Below, piece by piece: positions 1 through 6,151 of a DNA stretch of 6,151 nucleotides. Within the stretch, counting starts at the first letter, position 1, and every line of letters begins with the position of its first letter. The stretch is from NCBI GenBank assembly GCA_021768055.1, contig JAASSE010000070.1, positions 1 to 6,151 on the forward strand, in the 5' to 3' direction. The DNA is from Gammaproteobacteria bacterium (GTDB lineage: Bacteria > Pseudomonadota > Gammaproteobacteria > SZUA-229). A program made the translations under genes and the position numbers. The notes beneath the pieces were generated by a model. It did not search any database and had not been told where the DNA came from. It saw nothing but the letters and a program-made list of their open reading frames with translations.

Positions 1-56
1 AAATAAATGTCCGCTCATAATGGTTTACCTGTAACTGTTCTGCCGTATTCGGCCAT

Positions 57-91
57 AAAAAAACCCATTCAAGACAGCTTGAACGGGTTTT
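57..91 (-). terminator. Rho-independent terminator downstream of dnaG
   Basis: A 14-bp stem (60-73 with 78-91) with a 4-base loop is followed on the minus strand by a run of seven T (63-57, partly within the stem). The one non-Watson-Crick position (67/84) is a G-U pair in minus-strand RNA but an A-C mismatch in plus-strand RNA, and the plus-strand T-run is only four long. Both points indicate leftward use. It would end the aroK-aroB-dgt-dnaG unit and any transcript from the 176-203 promoter. Confidence 0.88.
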
Positions 92-133
92 CGATATTCT
101 TGTTATCAAAACTCGCTTTAGCTGCATTTCTAT

Positions 134-163
134 AGCGCCCGCAATCTGAGTCAAATTGGCGCT
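134..163 (-). other. Inverted repeat, possible 5' hairpin
   Basis: AGCGCC (134-139) and GGCGCT (158-163) are perfect 6-bp complements. The 18-base interval can extend the stem with AAT/ATT (143-145 with 155-157) across a small bulge. It has no T-run, so it is not a terminator. It falls 4-7 bases after the predicted transcription start of the leftward promoter, where a stabilising 5' stem would lie. Confidence 0.45.
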
Positions 164-175
164 GAATGACGGTGA

Positions 176-203
176 ATTATGGACAAATTTTTCAATCTGT
201 CAA
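176..203 (-). promoter_or_regulatory. Predicted sigma70 promoter downstream of dnaG
   Basis: On the minus strand a perfect -35 TTGACA (203-198) is followed after 16 bp by CATAAT (181-176), five of six matches to the -10 consensus. Transcription would start near 170-167 and run left. The sequence just upstream is the AT-rich 18-bp tandem repeat, which could act as an UP element or binding site. It lies in a non-coding gap, where a chance match this good is less likely than in a long search space. There is no experimental support. Confidence 0.6.
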
Positions 204-204
204 C

Positions 205-240
205 AAACAGGCAGTTTATTTTAAACAGGCAGTTTATTTT
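205..240. repeat. Perfect 18-bp tandem duplication over the dnaG stop
   Basis: AAACAGGCAGTTTATTTT occurs twice head to tail (205-222 and 223-240) with no mismatch. The right copy contains the last dnaG codon and its TAA stop. The left copy repeats them downstream, so read-through in frame would meet a second TAA after five codons. Each unit is nearly self-complementary (TAAAC/GTTTA arms). The array ends one base before the -35 of the leftward promoter. Confidence 0.92.
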
Positions 241-1997
241 GTTTTTGAGGTAGAGAATTGAGACAGCAAATCCTCGTACTCTTTTCGTTCTTCCGGGGTT
301 ATCGTTTTATCTACCAGTTTGGCTTCCAGCAACTCGTATCGATCATTATTATATTTCTCGATAACGCGCTGAATAGTATCGTTATAAACAGATTCAAGCC
401 CTGATTTGTCTTCTGTCCCCTGAACATCTCTTTGTATCAGTTTTTGCAGAATTTCAAATTCATTGCTATCTCGCCAACGTTCAATCAAAGCGGATGATGT
501 CAGATCTGAATGATTAATGATTGTTTCATAGATGCGATATAGCAATGGAAAACCTTGCATTGATGCATCACGGAAAGCTTCAGGAATTTGTGCTTTGCCA
601 GCAAGTTCCGGATGCTGCAATAACAATGTTATCGCATCACGAATCGCGCTTTGTTTTATTTCACGGCTGCGTTGAGACTTTTGTTTAGCAGGCGTTCGGG
701 TTTCCTGTATGTTTTCCTCGCCGCCTTTTAATTTGTTTTCATTGATGCCCACCAGCTCGGACAGGCGCTTGTACATCAAGTCCTTGAATACACTCTCTGG
801 TATTTTCGCCAAGAGAGGCTTGGCGTTTTTAGCAAGTTTGGCTTTGCCATCCATTGAATCAATATCAACATCGGCCAGCAACGTATCAAACAAGAATTCC
901 GATAGCGGTGTTGCCTTTTGCATTCTCGCTTCAAATGCTTCACGGCCTTCCTTGCGTACCATGGTGTCCGGGTCTTCACCATCGGGGAGAAACAGGAAGC
1001 GTGCTTCAAGTCCGTCTCGCATCACAGGCAGCGTGTTCTCCAGTGCGCGCCACGCTGCTTTATGGCCAGCGCGATCACCGTCGTAACAGAAGATGACTTC
1101 ACTGACCGAGCGGAACAGCTTCTGAATCTGGTCCTGCGTGGTTGCTGTTCCCAATGAGGCAACTGCGTATTCGATGCCGTGCTGCGCCAGTGCGACCACG
1201 TCCATGTAACCTTCAACCACAATGATGCGCTGCAGGTTTCTGACTGCCTGGCGTGCTTCATAAAATCCGTAAAGTTCATAACCTTTATGGAAGATTGGCG
1301 TTTCGGGTGAATTGAGGTACTTGGGTTCGCCTTCGTCAATGATGCGCCCACCGAATGCAATGGTGCGACCGCGCCGGTCCAGGATTGGAAACATGATACG
1401 GTCACGAAAACGGTCATATTGCTTGTCCGCAGATTTTTGCACGACCATGCCAGTGACTTTCAAGCTATTGATTATATTAGGTTTATCAGGCATTTTCTCG
1501 AGCAAAAAACGCCAGCCATCGGGTGCATAACCAAGTCCGTAACGCTTTGCGATTTCACCGGATAGCTCGCGTTGCTTTAAATAATTAATGGCCTTGTCCG
1601 ATTCGCGTAGTTGTTGCTGGTACAACTGCGATGCCTGCTCGAGTACATCGTAGAGCGGCTGTTTTTCATCGCGTGCCCGCTTGTAATCGGTAGACGATTC
1701 TTCGCGCGGCACTTCAAGATTGTATTCGGCGGCCAGCGTTTCAATGGCATCGACAAAATCGAGATGTTCGTATTCCATTAAAAAACCGATGGCCGTACCA
1801 TGCGCGCCGCAACCAAAACAATGATAGAACTGCTTGGTTTCACTGACGGTGAAAGATGGAGTTTTTTCATTATGAAACGGGCAACACGCGGTGTATTCGT
1901 GGCCCTTCTTTTTCAGCGGCACGCGTGCGTTGATCAGTTCAACAATGTCCACGCGGGACACCAGGTCATCGATAAAGGCTTGAGGTATACGACCCAT
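234..1997 (-). CDS. dnaG: DNA primase (DnaG)
   Basis: DnaG synthesises the RNA primers for leading-strand initiation and Okazaki fragments, working with the DnaB helicase. The 587 residues match the family (581 in E. coli). The N-terminal zinc-binding domain has the CHC2 set C39, H42, C60, C63. The RNA polymerase core carries RYGLGY (152-157). The TOPRIM domain contains VEGYMD (261-266, catalytic E262) and YDGDRAG (305-311, D306 and D308), which bind the catalytic metals. A charged linker at about 425-447 leads to the C-terminal helicase-binding domain (about 448-587). The N-terminus MGRIPQAFIDDLV aligns with E. coli (MAGRIPRVFINDLL), supporting this ATG. It starts 9 bp after the dgt stop with no Shine-Dalgarno. 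rpsU, its usual upstream neighbour in Gammaproteobacteria, is absent. Its TAA stop is inside an 18-bp tandem duplication. By eye its 3' third is more AT-rich than aroB or pilQ. Confidence 0.98.
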   Translation of the reverse strand: MGRIPQAFIDDLVSRVDIVELINARVPLKKKGHEYTACCPFHNEKTPSFTVSETKQFYHCFGCGAHGTAIGFLMEYEHLDFVDAIETLAAEYNLEVPREESSTDYKRARDEKQPLYDVLEQASQLYQQQLRESDKAINYLKQRELSGEIAKRYGLGYAPDGWRFLLEKMPDKPNIINSLKVTGMVVQKSADKQYDRFRDRIMFPILDRRGRTIAFGGRIIDEGEPKYLNSPETPIFHKGYELYGFYEARQAVRNLQRIIVVEGYMDVVALAQHGIEYAVASLGTATTQDQIQKLFRSVSEVIFCYDGDRAGHKAAWRALENTLPVMRDGLEARFLFLPDGEDPDTMVRKEGREAFEARMQKATPLSEFLFDTLLADVDIDSMDGKAKLAKNAKPLLAKIPESVFKDLMYKRLSELVGINENKLKGGEENIQETRTPAKQKSQRSREIKQSAIRDAITLLLQHPELAGKAQIPEAFRDASMQGFPLLYRIYETIINHSDLTSSALIERWRDSNEFEILQKLIQRDVQGTEDKSGLESVYNDTIQRVIEKYNNDRYELLEAKLVDKTITPEERKEYEDLLSQFSTSKTK

Positions 1998-2006
1998 GTG
2001 TCGAAT

Positions 2007-3176
2007 TTACGGAATCAGGTTGGTGAACGAGAGCTGCCTCGGGTTGAATATGCGTTCGTATTCGACGATGGCATAGCGATCAGTCATGCCGGCAATATAA
2101 TCGGCAACTCCGCGCGCGACACCTGCCTCACCGCTTTCCCGTTTCAGTTTTTCGCAGGCTTCACGAGCTTCCTGTGGAAGAATGCGAATGTCATTCATAA
2201 AAGCATTGAACAGTGATGTCAGTATATCGAGTGCTTTAGTGCTCATGCGATGTACGCGGTAGTGCTGGTAAAGATTTTTCCTGAGAAATTGTTTCAACTC
2301 AAGATTTTGCGCGGCCATATCTTCGCTGAAACTTATAAGCGGTTTCTTCTGTTTTCTTACATCATCCAGCGATTTCAGGCCGGCTTTCTCAATGTTGCTT
2401 CGACTGGTGTCGATCAGGTCAACGACCATAACGTTGATCATGCGGCGAATAATTTCATGAATTAGTCGGCGCTCATTCAGGTCGTTATATTTTTTCTTTA
2501 CTTTTTCATACTGGCCGCTGAACAGCTTGATATCCATCAGCTCATCAAACGAGATCAGGCCATAGCGCAGGCCATCATCAACATCGTGATTGCTGTAGGC
2601 AGTCTCGTCTGAAAGATCAACCAGCTGTGCTTCAAGGCTGGGCTGGGTACCGTCAATAAACCGTTGTGCCACTTCACCAAGTTCTTTCGCATTCTTTACC
2701 GAGCAATGTTTGAGTATGCCTTCGCGCGTTTCGAACATCAGGTTAAGGCCGTTGAACTCCGCATACTTCTGTTCCAGTTTGTCGACCACGCGCAACGATT
2801 GCTGGTTGTGTTCAAATCCCCCGAATTCCTTCATGCTCTGGTTCAGCGCCGTTTGCCCGGCATGGCCGAAGGGGGTATGGCCCAGATCGTGTGACAACGC
2901 GATCGCTTCGGCGAGGTCTTCGTGCAGGTTGAGTTCCCGGGCGATACTGCGTGCAATTTGCGCGACCTCGAGCGAATGTGTCAGCCGAGTCCGGAACAGG
3001 TCGCCTTCGTGGTTTACAAATACCTGGGTCTTGTACTCGAGCCTGCGAAAGGCTGCTGAATGGATAATACGGTCGCGGTCACGCTGGTACTGGTTGCGAT
3101 AGGTCGGGGATTCCTCGGCGTAGACGCGTCCGCGTGATGATGCGCTATTGCTGGCGTAAGGGGCGAGGTTTTCCAT
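2007..3176 (-). CDS. dgt: dGTPase-like HD-domain dNTP triphosphohydrolase
   Basis: Family members hydrolyse dNTPs (classically dGTP) to the deoxynucleoside and tripolyphosphate, limiting dNTP pools. Substrate range varies among members, so the exact preference is not shown here. The 389 residues begin with the conserved block QRDRDRIIHSAAFRRLEYKT (31-50). The HD metal site follows: H67 (RLTHSLEV), H96-D97 with H100 and H105 (SHDLGHTPFGH), and an aspartate from D187/D190 (LVDLSDETAYSNHDVDDG). The C-terminal GMTDRYA (363-369) is also family-typical. The sequence looks more like the dGTPase-like subfamily common in bacteria than the longer E. coli Dgt. The ATG is the only credible start: an in-frame TAA lies 27 bp upstream and no other start codon comes before it. 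It follows aroB by 34 bp and precedes dnaG by 9 bp, so co-transcription with both is likely. No Shine-Dalgarno is visible. Confidence 0.93.
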   Translation of the reverse strand: MENLAPYASNSASSRGRVYAEESPTYRNQYQRDRDRIIHSAAFRRLEYKTQVFVNHEGDLFRTRLTHSLEVAQIARSIARELNLHEDLAEAIALSHDLGHTPFGHAGQTALNQSMKEFGGFEHNQQSLRVVDKLEQKYAEFNGLNLMFETREGILKHCSVKNAKELGEVAQRFIDGTQPSLEAQLVDLSDETAYSNHDVDDGLRYGLISFDELMDIKLFSGQYEKVKKKYNDLNERRLIHEIIRRMINVMVVDLIDTSRSNIEKAGLKSLDDVRKQKKPLISFSEDMAAQNLELKQFLRKNLYQHYRVHRMSTKALDILTSLFNAFMNDIRILPQEAREACEKLKRESGEAGVARGVADYIAGMTDRYAIVEYERIFNPRQLSFTNLIP

Positions 3177-3210
3177 ACGGGTTAATGGTAGCGTATTGTG
3201 GTGTTATCTA

Positions 3211-4293
3211 TCAGGCAGGGTAGGAGCTGCGTATCGCTGCCACCAGTTGTTCATGCGTGTATGCGTCGGTGATCACGGCTTCGCCGATGGCCTTGAGCAG
3301 AACCAGGCGCAGCACACCGTCCAGTACCTTCTTATCGACCGACATCAACTCAACGAAGCGTTCTACGTCCAGCTCGGCCGGGGCCTGCGTCGGCAGCCCC
3401 GCCTGCTCTATCAGGCTGATGATGTTGTCGACACTTGCCGCCTCGAGCCAGCCGATCTGCGCGGACATGTTGGCCGCGATGCACATGCCGGCAGCCACGG
3501 CTTCACCGTGCAGCCACACGCCGTAGCCCATGCCGGCTTCTATCGCATGGCCGAAGGTATGGCCCAGGTTGAGTAGCGCGCGTTGCCCGCTTTCCTTTTC
3601 ATCGGCAGCAACAACTTCGGCCTTGTTGCGGCACGAGATCTCGATGGCATGGGCAAGAGCGGCGGCGTCACGTTGCAACAGCTTGTCCATATTGTCCCTG
3701 AGCCAACCGAAGAACGGCAGGTCGCGTATCAGGCCGTACTTGATGATCTCGGCGATGCCGGCGCTGAGTTCACGATCGGGCAAGGTGTTTAATGTCGAGG
3801 TATCGGCGATCACCGCACGCGGCTGATAGAAAGCGCCGATCATGTTTTTGCCGAGCGGGTGGTTGACCGCGGTTTTGCCGCCGACCGATGAATCGACCTG
3901 TGACAATAATGTCGTGGGTATCTGCACCAGGTGGACGCCGCGCTGGTAGCTGGCTGCAGCAAAACCTGCCATGTCACCAATGACGCCACCACCAAGTGCA
4001 ATGATGGTGGTGTTGCGGTCCATTTTGTTGGCAAGCAGCACGTCGTAAATGCGGTTGAGCGTTTCCAGGTTCTTGTACTGTTCACCATCCGGCAGGATAC
4101 AGGTTTCAACATGCTTGCCATTGAGCATGGTCAGTGTGGCTTCTAGATACAGTGGAGCTACCGTGTCATTACTGACGACCAGTACATTACTGCCCGGTAT
4201 GTGCTTGAGTAAAAGTTCTTTATCACCCAGCAGTCCATCGCCGATATATATCGGGTAACTGCGCTCGCCGAGGTCAACGGTAAGGGTGATCAT
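3211..4293 (-). CDS. aroB: 3-dehydroquinate synthase (AroB)
   Basis: AroB is the NAD- and divalent-metal-dependent enzyme converting DAHP (3-deoxy-D-arabino-heptulosonate 7-phosphate) to 3-dehydroquinate, the second shikimate-pathway step, in the cytoplasm. The 360 residues match the family length (362 in E. coli). The nucleotide-binding glycine-rich GGGVIGD is at 101-107. The conserved block [19 protein letters not shown] is at 122-140, with NHPLGKN at 144-150. The three metal ligands are E182 (in GIAEIIKYG), H245 (in NLGHTFGHA) and H262 (in LHGEA), each two below the E. coli numbering. The start is fixed by the ATGA overlap with aroK and by the [19 protein letters not shown]-terminus. No Shine-Dalgarno is visible, consistent with translational coupling. 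Nothing is missing or truncated. Confidence 0.98.
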   Translation of the reverse strand: MITLTVDLGERSYPIYIGDGLLGDKELLLKHIPGSNVLVVSNDTVAPLYLEATLTMLNGKHVETCILPDGEQYKNLETLNRIYDVLLANKMDRNTTIIALGGGVIGDMAGFAAASYQRGVHLVQIPTTLLSQVDSSVGGKTAVNHPLGKNMIGAFYQPRAVIADTSTLNTLPDRELSAGIAEIIKYGLIRDLPFFGWLRDNMDKLLQRDAAALAHAIEISCRNKAEVVAADEKESGQRALLNLGHTFGHAIEAGMGYGVWLHGEAVAAGMCIAANMSAQIGWLEAASVDNIISLIEQAGLPTQAPAELDVERFVELMSVDKKVLDGVLRLVLLKAIGEAVITDAYTHEQLVAAIRSSYPA

Positions 4294-4829
4294 TGGTTAG
4301 TATTCGCTGTGTTGTTTTTCAAGCAGGCCATGATAGCTTTAATCACGCCGCGTATCGAGTTGTTGCCTGTATCGATGACATAATCTGCTGTTTGCCGGTA
4401 TAACGGGTCGCGTTCATCCAGCAGACGTTTGAGTATCACTTCAGGACTTTCTTCGCCATGCAACAGGGGGCGGTTCTTGTCTTTCCGGGTTCTGTGCAGC
4501 AGCGCATCCAGGTCACTGTACAGATAGATCACGGTACCGCGCTGTTTCAGGTGTTCGCGATTAATCTCGCTTAAAACCGCACCACCACCGGTGGCAAGCA
4601 CGATTGAATCCATGGCGGTGAGTTCGTCAATGATTGCACGCTCACGCTTGCGAAATCCTTCCTCACCCTCGAGATCAAAAATAAGCGGAATATTCGCGCC
4701 GGTATGTTCTTCAATCACGCGATCGCTGTCATAAAAGCTCATACCGAGCTCACGGGCGAGCTGCCTGCCTATCGTGGTTTTACCGGCGCCCATCGGGCCG
4801 ATCAGAAATATATTGCGCGACTGTGCCAT
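4290..4829 (-). CDS. aroK: Shikimate kinase I (AroK)
   Basis: This cytoplasmic enzyme phosphorylates shikimate at the 3-hydroxyl with ATP, the fifth step of the shikimate pathway to chorismate. The 179 residues compare with about 173 in E. coli AroK. The ATP-binding P-loop GPMGAGKT is at 11-18. The DSD pair at 34-36, R60, the GGG at 81-83 and the RPLL lid segment starting at R120 are the expected substrate and nucleotide contacts. The start is well supported because [17 protein letters not shown] aligns end to end with the E. coli N-terminus. No Shine-Dalgarno sequence is visible before the ATG. Its TGA stop overlaps the aroB ATG in a shared ATGA (4293-4290), so the two are probably translationally coupled. 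It is the first gene after the pilQ terminator, so a promoter of its own is expected in the 95-bp gap or read-through supplies it. Confidence 0.97.
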   Translation of the reverse strand: MAQSRNIFLIGPMGAGKTTIGRQLARELGMSFYDSDRVIEEHTGANIPLIFDLEGEEGFRKRERAIIDELTAMDSIVLATGGGAVLSEINREHLKQRGTVIYLYSDLDALLHRTRKDKNRPLLHGEESPEVILKRLLDERDPLYRQTADYVIDTGNNSIRGVIKAIMACLKNNTANTNQ

Positions 4830-4850
4830 CGAGCCGAATTCTACACTGTT

Positions 4851-4873
4851 TGCCCGGGATTATTTTCCGGGCA
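4851..4873 (-). repeat. Inverted repeat in the aroK leader
   Basis: TGCCCGG (4851-4857) and CCGGGCA (4867-4873) form a perfect 7-bp inverted repeat around a 9-base AT-rich spacer. It abuts the T-run of the pilQ terminator and ends 21 bp before the aroK ATG. No T-run follows it on the minus strand and an A-run follows it on the plus strand, so it is not itself a terminator. It could be an operator or a leader hairpin for aroK. The AT-rich spacer contains AATAAT on the minus strand, resembling a -10 box, but I see no good -35 at 16-18 bp. Confidence 0.5.
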
Positions 4874-4874
4874 T

Positions 4875-4906
4875 AAAAAAAGAGCCGCAAACATGCGGCT
4901 CTTTTT
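4875..4906 (-). terminator. Rho-independent terminator after pilQ
   Basis: A perfect 13-bp inverted repeat (4877-4889 with 4894-4906, core GAGCCGCA/TGCGGCTC) encloses a 4-base loop. On the minus strand it is followed by seven consecutive T (4881-4875). It begins 18 bp after the pilQ stop, so it most likely ends the pil operon. The plus-strand reading also gives five T, so it could work in both directions, but no plus-strand gene is visible nearby. Confidence 0.9.
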
Positions 4907-4924
4907 ATATAGCTGATATCGTCT

Positions 4925-6151
4925 CTAGAGTGACAGGGTTTCCTTGAGGATTTTTGGTGTTACAAAAATCAACAGCTCTGCTTTCTCGTCGCTCTTCAGC
5001 GTATGCTTGAACAGGTAGCCGAGGAAGGGAATGTCACCCAGTAACGGCACCTTGTCGACTTCGTCGCGGGTTACCTGTTCGTAGATGCCGCCCAGTACAA
5101 TCGTGTCGCCGTTGTTGACCAGCACCTGGGTATCGATTTCGCGGGTATCGATACTCGGAATGCCGGCGAATACTTCACCCACAGTGTCCTGGTTCACCGA
5201 CAGATCCATGATGATGCGGTCATCCGGGGTAATCTGCGGGGTCACCACGATGCTGAGCACCGCTTTCTTGAATTCAACCTGGGTTGCACCGCTGGAGGTC
5301 GCAGACAGATAAGGAATCTCCACGCCCTGCTCGATGAAGGCTTCGTGACGGTCAGCCGTGACCACGCGCGGGCTGGAGATTATCTCGCCTTCATTCTCCG
5401 CCTGCAGGGCTGACAGCTCGAGATCGATCAATGAACTGCCGCTCAGTATCGAGAACGCGATTGTGCCTGCAGCTCCACTGGTTACCGGCAGGTTCACGTT
5501 GAAGCGGTCAGTGGTACCGAACGGCACACCGGTGAAGCCGTCACCGCCATTATTAACAAAATCATCCATCATCGAGTCGGTTGCAGCAGCGGTGCCCGAT
5601 GTCGTGCCGAGGCCCGAGTTGGGATAGCCGGCGCTACCGTCGATGGCAGATGCATTGGTGTAACCGAAGCGGTTACCCAGTTCACGGGTGAAATCGTCGG
5701 TCGCGATCACGATGCGTGATGAGATCATCACCTGGCGCACCGGAATGTCCAGCTCCGCCAGGATTCTCCTGACCTCGGAGATGACCTCGTCGGTGTCTTT
5801 CAGGATCAGCGTATTGGTACGCTCGTCGATGATGACACTGCCGCGCGGCGACAGCAGGCTGCCGCTACCACCACCTTCTTCGTCAGCGCCGCCTGCGTCG
5901 GTGAACAATGCTTCCAGCTCCGTGACCTTGGCGAAGTTGATAGTAAAGAACGCGGTGCGTATCGGCGCCAGTTCGGTGATGGCCTGCGCAGCTTCCAGAT
6001 CGATTTTCTCCTGCGCGGCAATTTCTTCACTCGGAGCGATCAGCATGACGTTACCAGACTCGCGCTTGGACAGGCCTTTTGATTTCAGGATGATGTCCAG
6101 TGCCTGGTCCCAGGGAACATTCTGCAGGCGCAGGGTCAGGTTGCCATCAAC
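4925..6151 (-). CDS. pilQ: Type IV pilus secretin PilQ, C-terminal part (5' end outside window)
   Basis: PilQ forms the outer-membrane multimeric channel through which the type IV pilus is extruded. The frame is open to the right edge, so the start lies outside. The window holds 408 residues ending in a TAG stop. The first 35 or so residues (LRLQNVPWDQALDIIL) match the conserved N-domain segment just before the secretin core. An N1-like domain follows at about fragment residues 60-140, containing an acidic Gly-rich loop (GGADEEGGGSGS, about 87-98). The secretin core starts near 135 (IPVRQVMISSRIVIA) and ends with the family signature GDTIVLGGIYE, VPLLGDIPFLGYLF and LLIFVTPKIL (about 348-402). 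Between about 165 and 228 is a Gly/Ser/Thr/Asn-rich stretch, probably a variable loop. The aroK-aroB genes directly downstream fit the common pilQ-aroK-aroB order and favour PilQ over a type II secretion GspD. Family assignment is secure. Confidence 0.96.
   Translation of the reverse strand, partial: VDGNLTLRLQNVPWDQALDIILKSKGLSKRESGNVMLIAPSEEIAAQEKIDLEAAQAITELAPIRTAFFTINFAKVTELEALFTDAGGADEEGGGSGSLLSPRGSVIIDERTNTLILKDTDEVISEVRRILAELDIPVRQVMISSRIVIATDDFTRELGNRFGYTNASAIDGSAGYPNSGLGTTSGTAAATDSMMDDFVNNGGDGFTGVPFGTTDRFNVNLPVTSGAAGTIAFSILSGSSLIDLELSALQAENEGEIISSPRVVTADRHEAFIEQGVEIPYLSATSSGATQVEFKKAVLSIVVTPQITPDDRIIMDLSVNQDTVGEVFAGIPSIDTREIDTQVLVNNGDTIVLGGIYEQVTRDEVDKVPLLGDIPFLGYLFKHTLKSDEKAELLIFVTPKILKETLSL

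Larger units (their letters stand above)
57..169 (-). ncRNA. Candidate small RNA or leader transcript after dnaG
   Basis: This is the roughly 110-nt transcript predicted between the leftward promoter (-10 at 181-176) and the intrinsic terminator at 91-57. Near its 5' end AGCGCC/GGCGCT (163-158 with 139-134) pairs into a hairpin. A single-stranded A/G-rich middle (about 133-92) follows, then the terminator hairpin with its U-tail. That order is typical of an intergenic small RNA. An alternative is an attenuated leader for a gene beyond the left edge (rpoD would be the usual neighbour). Another is that the terminator simply ends the dnaG operon and the promoter match is fortuitous. I recognise no known RNA family. 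Confidence 0.3.

Noticed and set aside
42..53. GCCG/CGGC inverted repeat
   Set aside because: It is only a 4-bp stem with no T-run or other context, so too short to support a call.
1..126. Minus-strand ATG at 126 open to the left edge (starts MQLKRVLITRIS)
   Set aside because: It runs straight through the strong terminator hairpin, has no ribosome binding site and no recognisable protein features. A chance open frame is more likely.
1022..1417. A 131-codon minus-strand frame inside dnaG
   Set aside because: It lies entirely within the DnaG TOPRIM region in another frame. The composition is what an out-of-frame reading of dnaG gives.
1800..2216. A 138-codon plus-strand open frame spanning the dnaG-dgt junction
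   Set aside because: It is antisense to two confidently identified genes, covering the dnaG zinc domain and the dgt C-terminus. It has no recognisable domain and looks like a shadow frame.
3196..3576. A 126-codon plus-strand open frame antisense to aroB
   Set aside because: It overlaps the conserved AroB C-terminus, has no family resemblance, and is explained by codon bias of the opposite strand.
4832..4850. TAGAAT as a -10 box for aroK
   Set aside because: No -35-like hexamer lies at the right distance, and the start site would fall at the ATG itself.

Overview
The window is a five-gene chromosomal segment, all on the minus strand, from what looks like a gammaproteobacterium. The proteins read like close relatives of E. 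coli and Pseudomonas AroK, AroB and DnaG. The pilQ-aroK-aroB order is also typical of Gammaproteobacteria with type IV pili. I see no mobile element, tRNA, rRNA, CRISPR array or foreign-looking gene, so this is core genome rather than an accessory island.

Layout in the direction of transcription (right to left): the C-terminal 408 residues of the secretin PilQ (4925-6151, entering from the right edge); a 95-bp gap with a strong intrinsic terminator (4875-4906) and a second inverted repeat (4851-4873); then four tightly packed genes, aroK (4829-4290), aroB (4293-3211, sharing ATGA with aroK), dgt (3176-2007, 34 bp after aroB) and dnaG (1997-234, 9 bp after dgt). A 233-bp non-coding stretch lies left of dnaG. 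It holds a perfect 18-bp tandem duplication over the dnaG stop codon, a near-consensus sigma70 promoter pointing left, a hairpin, and a strong intrinsic terminator at 57-91. Positions 1-56 hold nothing I can name.

The four genes lie between two intrinsic terminators oriented for their strand, so they probably form one unit. AroK and AroB are shikimate-pathway enzymes. The HD-domain dNTP triphosphohydrolase and the primase concern dNTP pools and DNA replication. dnaG is not preceded by rpsU here, unlike the classic rpsU-dnaG-rpoD arrangement.

No obviously new system is present. The points most worth a second look are the promoter-hairpin-terminator cassette after dnaG (a possible small RNA of about 110 nt), the tandem duplication at the dnaG stop, and the lack of a recognisable Shine-Dalgarno sequence before any of the four visible start codons.
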